64,000 bases of DNA from an uncultured Cellvibrio sp. (GTDB taxonomy: Bacteria; Pseudomonadota; Gammaproteobacteria; Pseudomonadales; Cellvibrionaceae), in NCBI GenBank assembly GCA_937958105.1, contig CALFXJ010000004.1, forward strand, positions 231,467-295,466. Reading direction: 5' to 3'. How positions within the stretch are numbered: the stretch's first letter is position 1; the number at the start of each line of letters is the position of its first letter. Positions 61,301 to 64,000 of the stretch are shown here, piece after piece. The notes beneath the pieces were generated by a model. The model was given only the letters and a program-made list of their open reading frames with translations. It was not told where the DNA came from and did not search any database. A program made the translations under genes and the position numbers.

Positions 61301-61468
61301 CTCGATCTGTCCATCAGTTATTACATGAACGACCACGTGAGCTTCTTCCTGAACGGGACCAACCTCACCGAACAAAGTCGTAAAAGTTATGCGCAATATG
61401 AAGATCAGTTCCACTCGCTCTGGGTACAGGAAGCTCGTTACTCAGCCGGCGTGAACCTGTCTTTCTAA
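58319..61468 (+). CDS. TonB-dependent outer-membrane receptor, large (glycan type)
   Basis: Energised outer-membrane transporter. The 1049-residue protein has a signal peptide (about 1-31), a TonB-box-like EEIVVRG, a plug domain (RNSRTVVDSIVAEDIGKLPD, LNIRGMPQVLTTLNGEQFLS) and a 22-strand barrel ending with an aromatic Phe (NLSF). The long size and RASQAQAIDIKR start are those of the Caulobacter/Xanthomonas-type receptors often linked to carbohydrate uptake. AGAGGAAA precedes the ATG at 58319. The next gene encodes a GH5-like lipoprotein 68 bases downstream, so a glycan ligand is likely; no STN domain is seen. Confidence 0.93.
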   Translation: MMSRPSSINTRKTMLALAIGCALSGGNLYAQEQESMATDGELANIEEIVVRGVRASQAQAIDIKRNSRTVVDSIVAEDIGKLPDVTITDSLQRVTGVQITRTAGEGSSLNIRGMPQVLTTLNGEQFLSPWAITEVQANYSDIPAGLISGVDVYKSQSANMLAGGISGVVDLKTLDPSKLDEGFTTRLRLEGSGGRYSSREIQADGSKDWRDPDYSAGLVFGFNNGDNFSIVTSLYNSNTYNANYSMYEDQRLGFLDGQGGMPTDKYDLNGDGDTVNDWYIVPGEFGARSQFMERERTGGSVTARFDINENWSVRGDFFYTEMDQYDRGVKTGFNGKHTPESFEQNGQAADQPQEIYDAIRDAEVGFGSTVSFVDNNGVTQTRDLYTLRVVDVWAADFQTSSTNEITKTAAYNSNFEVNYTNNENLEASFRVIHAKAEQQYRKATFQQGTPAWLWVDDDGTPGKDPVDGFHVTVDYTGKYPSFAWEGDLADPSVLKQYQGFAEGKNIEADLNAARFDVKFIVGNNHFESVDAGVRYGIREATHNKFFYVTPTGRYTDWEDPRVPADKRYRLLPGNLIWQKFPNWLKFDYSETNVSLIDIGGLQDNGFSGADTVAFYDFGPIKGFESGVAALAPDQWDNPYEFMNRLYPGTRTVNDPGFTYRVQEDSINAYVQFNFENDSEGLFGIPYNANIGIQVAQVDREVDKSLVPEVLDSFNSIGYDDWQKIAYVYDVERHTNSKTEVLPSFNLNLFPTDDIVMRFAVARTMTRNDLENVGSSLALWYQQCPKTYENGDPVMVPNPSTGGEMQDTVGCIGGGEDRGKPDIEPWLANVYNFSTEWYFEENAILGVGLFMIDVEQAVQSFQEQRRFLDMDGIDRGRMANIWTTQNVGASDLYGIEFGYKQPFTFFDNDILSRFGAEFNYTYSHSESENIDVEGNTLPLVSNSEHQTNMILWYDYAGLNVRLAYNWRSEEYLGNVGVNSNAAVLELGQWLEPAGYLDLSISYYMNDHVSFFLNGTNLTEQSRKSYAQYEDQFHSLWVQEARYSAGVNLSF

Positions 61469-61536
61469 GTAATCTGCGTTCGAGCGATGCCGCAGACATC
61501 GCTCGACAACAATAAAGATTAATGATGGAGTTTCCT

Positions 61537-64000
61537 ATGAAAACCAAACTGCATTTGTTGGCGCTGCTGACCAGCGCAATGATGTTACACGGCTGCGGTG
61601 GCGGCGATATGCTCGGCTCATCAGATGCCGAAGATCACAAACTGATTCCCGAGGAAGTCACAGAAGATTTAACCCGTCCACGCCCGTCAGAAAATGCACC
61701 GGTGATGAAGACCGACGGAACAAAAATTCTCTGGGCTGACGGCAGTGAAACCATTATCCGCGGCGTCAACCTGCAGTACAGCGATAACCCGCTGCAGATG
61801 ATCAACGCTTTTCCCGCTATCGCTGAGACCGGCGCTAACTTTGTCCGTATTCAGCTGAGTGAAGATACCGCCGAGGTTGAGCTTGAAGCCGCGCTCAATA
61901 TGGCCATAGAAAATAACATGGCTGCTATCCTCACCCTGAACAGTCCAGATTTAAAGTGCAGTGACGATGAAGCCTTGTTCAGCAAAGCTGTTGCTGACCT
62001 CTGGCTCAAAAAGTGGCTGCCGATCATCGCGCAGGATCGTTATCAGGACAAGATGATGATCAACATGGCCAGTGGCTGGGGACCAAAGGAAATCTTTAAC
62101 GGATCAAGCTTTGGCTATCGCACCTACATCGACACGCACAAAACTGCAATCCGACAATTCCGTCGCGCCGGTTTGAAATTCCCCATTGTGATAGACGCCC
62201 CGGGCTGCGGTGAAGATTTCCATGCGTTTGAATCCATTCGAGCACGGGAACTGATGGCAGCTGATGAGCAGAAGAACCTCGTATTCTCGGTCCATGCCTA
62301 TGGTTCAACCTGGAACAATCGCACCAAGATTGATTACGGCATCAGCCGCATCACCAGCCAGAATGTGCCGGTGCTTGTCAGTGAATTCGGTGGCTCAGGT
62401 CTGGGTGACAGTCCGATCAAGCTGCATCATATTCTGGAGCGTGGCGCGGGCGACTATGCACTGACCATTGACACCCAATGGAAAACACCGGATGACAAAG
62501 TGGGCATCATGGTGCCGTTCAATGAGCCCACTGATGCGACCAACTCAGAAATCGCCTTTGATATTCACATCGATGACAGCTTTGCTGACTATCCACAGCT
62601 GGCAATGCAGCTGTACCTGCGTGATGTGAATGGTTCCTATGCGAACTTAGCGTGGCACACGCTGGAAAGTTTCGATGTCGGCACCTGGAACAGCCGCAAA
62701 TACACTGTGAAAAATCAAGGCTCTTTCCAATACGCTGACGGTGCATTCGATGTTACACAGATTGCGCGCATAGGCATTGAGCTGATTGCCAATGGCAAGC
62801 CGGTAGAAGTGGGTGGGAAAATCCAACTGGATAATCTGCGTATTATCAATTACACCGGGCCTATCGAGATGGGCAGTATGACATTCGACACGGGACTTGA
62901 AGGTTGGATCGATAACGGAAAAGGCACTGTGTCCTACGAGGACGGCGCGCTGGCAATCATGCCTGATGCAGAAGGTAATATTGATTCGATTACCACTACT
63001 CTCCCGGATGGTGTGGACTTTTCCAAACCCGTCAGAATTTCAGCAAGAGTAAAAGTGCCGGAAAAATATTCGGGTTCCTGGGTGTATTTTAAATTCTTCA
63101 ACGCGACAGGTGGGTGGTATGAATCCACAACCTTAAGCGCAGACAGCTTTGCTTTCGGAGAATGGAAAGAGATTACAGTGGATGCTGCATTCCCGGCCAG
63201 TGCTGCAATGCTCGGTATTCAGATGGGTAACATAGGGATAGCTGCCACGCCCTTTGCTACACCTGACGAAGCCATCCTGTTCGACGATATCACCATCTCT
63301 ACAGTTGAAGAGAGCGCATACGAATACGGTGTGCAGTACAGTGGCACCTTTGATTCTGATGCCGATGGCTGGGCCTATATCAGCTGGGGTGGTGCGGCGA
63401 ATGTTGAAGTGAATAACGGCCTTCTGAACATAACGCCGAAGGAAGCTGGCACAGCGCGCATTGATATTCAAAAAACCAATATCGATTCCGTAGAGAAGCT
63501 GAACCTCGAAGATCCGTTTGTTATCAAAACGCGCGTTTTCCTGCCCGCTTCTCTGGCAGGCTCTGGCTTAAACCTGCAGTTCTATATGCAGGACTCCGGT
63601 TGGTCCAACCACTTTGAAGTCATCAATCTGGTAGGTGATGAGCTGGTATATGGTGATTGGAATGAATTTGAAGAGGAAGTAAATTTCCCCGAAGGCTTCT
63701 CGCGTGTGGGTGCGCCTAAACATATCGGCTTCTCCTTCATGCTTGAGAGCGGCAGCCTGCCGATGAACGACCCGATTCAGATCGATGAGGTTATCTTCGA
63801 AGGCTTGATCGCTGTCGAGAAGGAAGAAGAAGTACGTGCGCTGGTTGACTTCCATTATCAGGATCACTTTGATTCAGTTGCCGTTGACTTCACCGACGGT
63901 GGTGTAACGGCGGAAGACTATGCCGGTAAATTCGGCAGCAGCCAACGCTCCGCCCCCTTCAGCTGGGCAGCCTGGTCCTGGTACGGCAATGATGCTGAAC
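61537..64000 (+). CDS. GH5 mannanase-like lipoprotein with binding modules (3' partial)
   Basis: Runs off the window; 821 codons are visible. Lipobox MLHGC gives Cys20 (Gly at +2). A clan GH-A/GH5 mannanase-like barrel (about residues 50-300) is recognisable from IIRGVNLQYSD, AETGANFVRIQLS, KNLVFSVHAYGSTWNN and the nucleophile motif VLVSEFGGSG (Glu283). However, the site that should read N-E before the acid/base reads NMASGWGPKE (residues 176-185), and the usual EVHD-like strand reads LTLNSP, so activity is doubtful. Three jelly-roll-like modules follow (e.g. VPEKYSGSWVYFKFF). The ATG lies 68 bases after the TonB receptor. Confidence 0.85.
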   Translation, partial: MKTKLHLLALLTSAMMLHGCGGGDMLGSSDAEDHKLIPEEVTEDLTRPRPSENAPVMKTDGTKILWADGSETIIRGVNLQYSDNPLQMINAFPAIAETGANFVRIQLSEDTAEVELEAALNMAIENNMAAILTLNSPDLKCSDDEALFSKAVADLWLKKWLPIIAQDRYQDKMMINMASGWGPKEIFNGSSFGYRTYIDTHKTAIRQFRRAGLKFPIVIDAPGCGEDFHAFESIRARELMAADEQKNLVFSVHAYGSTWNNRTKIDYGISRITSQNVPVLVSEFGGSGLGDSPIKLHHILERGAGDYALTIDTQWKTPDDKVGIMVPFNEPTDATNSEIAFDIHIDDSFADYPQLAMQLYLRDVNGSYANLAWHTLESFDVGTWNSRKYTVKNQGSFQYADGAFDVTQIARIGIELIANGKPVEVGGKIQLDNLRIINYTGPIEMGSMTFDTGLEGWIDNGKGTVSYEDGALAIMPDAEGNIDSITTTLPDGVDFSKPVRISARVKVPEKYSGSWVYFKFFNATGGWYESTTLSADSFAFGEWKEITVDAAFPASAAMLGIQMGNIGIAATPFATPDEAILFDDITISTVEESAYEYGVQYSGTFDSDADGWAYISWGGAANVEVNNGLLNITPKEAGTARIDIQKTNIDSVEKLNLEDPFVIKTRVFLPASLAGSGLNLQFYMQDSGWSNHFEVINLVGDELVYGDWNEFEEEVNFPEGFSRVGAPKHIGFSFMLESGSLPMNDPIQIDEVIFEGLIAVEKEEEVRALVDFHYQDHFDSVAVDFTDGGVTAEDYAGKFGSSQRSAPFSWAAWSWYGNDAE

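Noticed and set aside
1..64000. rRNA, tRNA, transposase, integrase or attachment sites
   Set aside because: None was recognised on reading both strands; a tRNA scan (tRNAscan-SE) would be decisive and has not been run.

Overview
The window looks like a chromosomal segment of a Gram-negative gammaproteobacterium. It is probably a member of the Cellvibrionaceae, close to Cellvibrio. This is an inference from gene orders shared with pseudomonads and relatives (ftsY-ftsE-ftsX-rpoH, rsmD-coaD-mutM, ubiC-ubiA-phoB-phoR). It is also supported by a complete gspC-N type II secretion operon and by modular polysaccharide-degrading proteins with poly-serine linkers, which are a known habit of Cellvibrio and Saccharophagus. 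Coding density is high. No rRNA, tRNA, CRISPR array, transposase, prophage or replication origin was recognised.

Region by region. 1-11.7 kb: type II secretion operon gspC(partial)-D-E-F-G-H-I-J-K-L-M-N, ending at a hairpin; the prepilin peptidase gene is not in the window. 11.8-14.1 kb: a GH16-like glycoside hydrolase lipoprotein and a divergent exported ApbE-type flavin transferase. 14.4-23.7 kb: nine co-directional genes for an envelope machine. They encode a small periplasmic protein, two large TPR proteins (one a lipoprotein), a small TPR lipoprotein, a small secreted protein, one ExbB/TolQ/MotA-type channel protein, two different ExbD/TolR proteins and a TonB-like protein with an AgmX-type C-terminus. 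The combination resembles the core of the Myxococcus Agl-Glt gliding and Nfs machines and is the best candidate for an under-described system here. 23.8-32.9 kb: housekeeping genes (OmpA-like porin, trmB, a DUF423 protein, rpoH, ftsX-ftsE-ftsY, rsmD, an FN3-like lipoprotein, coaD, mutM).

32.9-34.8 kb: an AT-rich islet of small unknown genes, one apparently interrupted by an in-frame amber codon. 34.9-44.3 kb: a KefB/C-type antiporter, recQ, a dicarboxylate/amino-acid symporter, an HU-family protein, ubiC, ubiA and phoB-phoR, with a clear Pho box before phoB. 44.3-44.7 kb: a cluster of four REP-like palindromes and another structured element. 44.7-47.1 kb: a hexapeptide acyltransferase, a methyltransferase and small unknowns. 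47.6-50.0 kb: a multi-modular PL1 pectate lyase, followed by a 10-copy TCAAC repeat. 50.2-57.6 kb: a MipA/OmpV-like protein, dbpA, hslO, hslR, a yrfG-like gene, nudE, cysQ, small membrane proteins and an exported glutathione peroxidase. 58.3-64.0 kb: a large TonB-dependent receptor followed by a large lipoprotein, cut by the window edge. The lipoprotein is built on a GH5 mannanase-like fold but appears to lack the catalytic acid/base glutamate.

How the parts fit. The type II system exports folded enzymes such as the pectate lyase and possibly the surface lipoproteins. The TonB-dependent receptor and the GH5-like lipoprotein form a small glycan-uptake locus. The TPR/ExbB-ExbD-ExbD/TonB-like cluster would couple the proton motive force to an envelope or surface process whose cargo cannot be read from sequence. 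Most start codons were chosen from ribosome-binding sites and family N-termini and are inferences.
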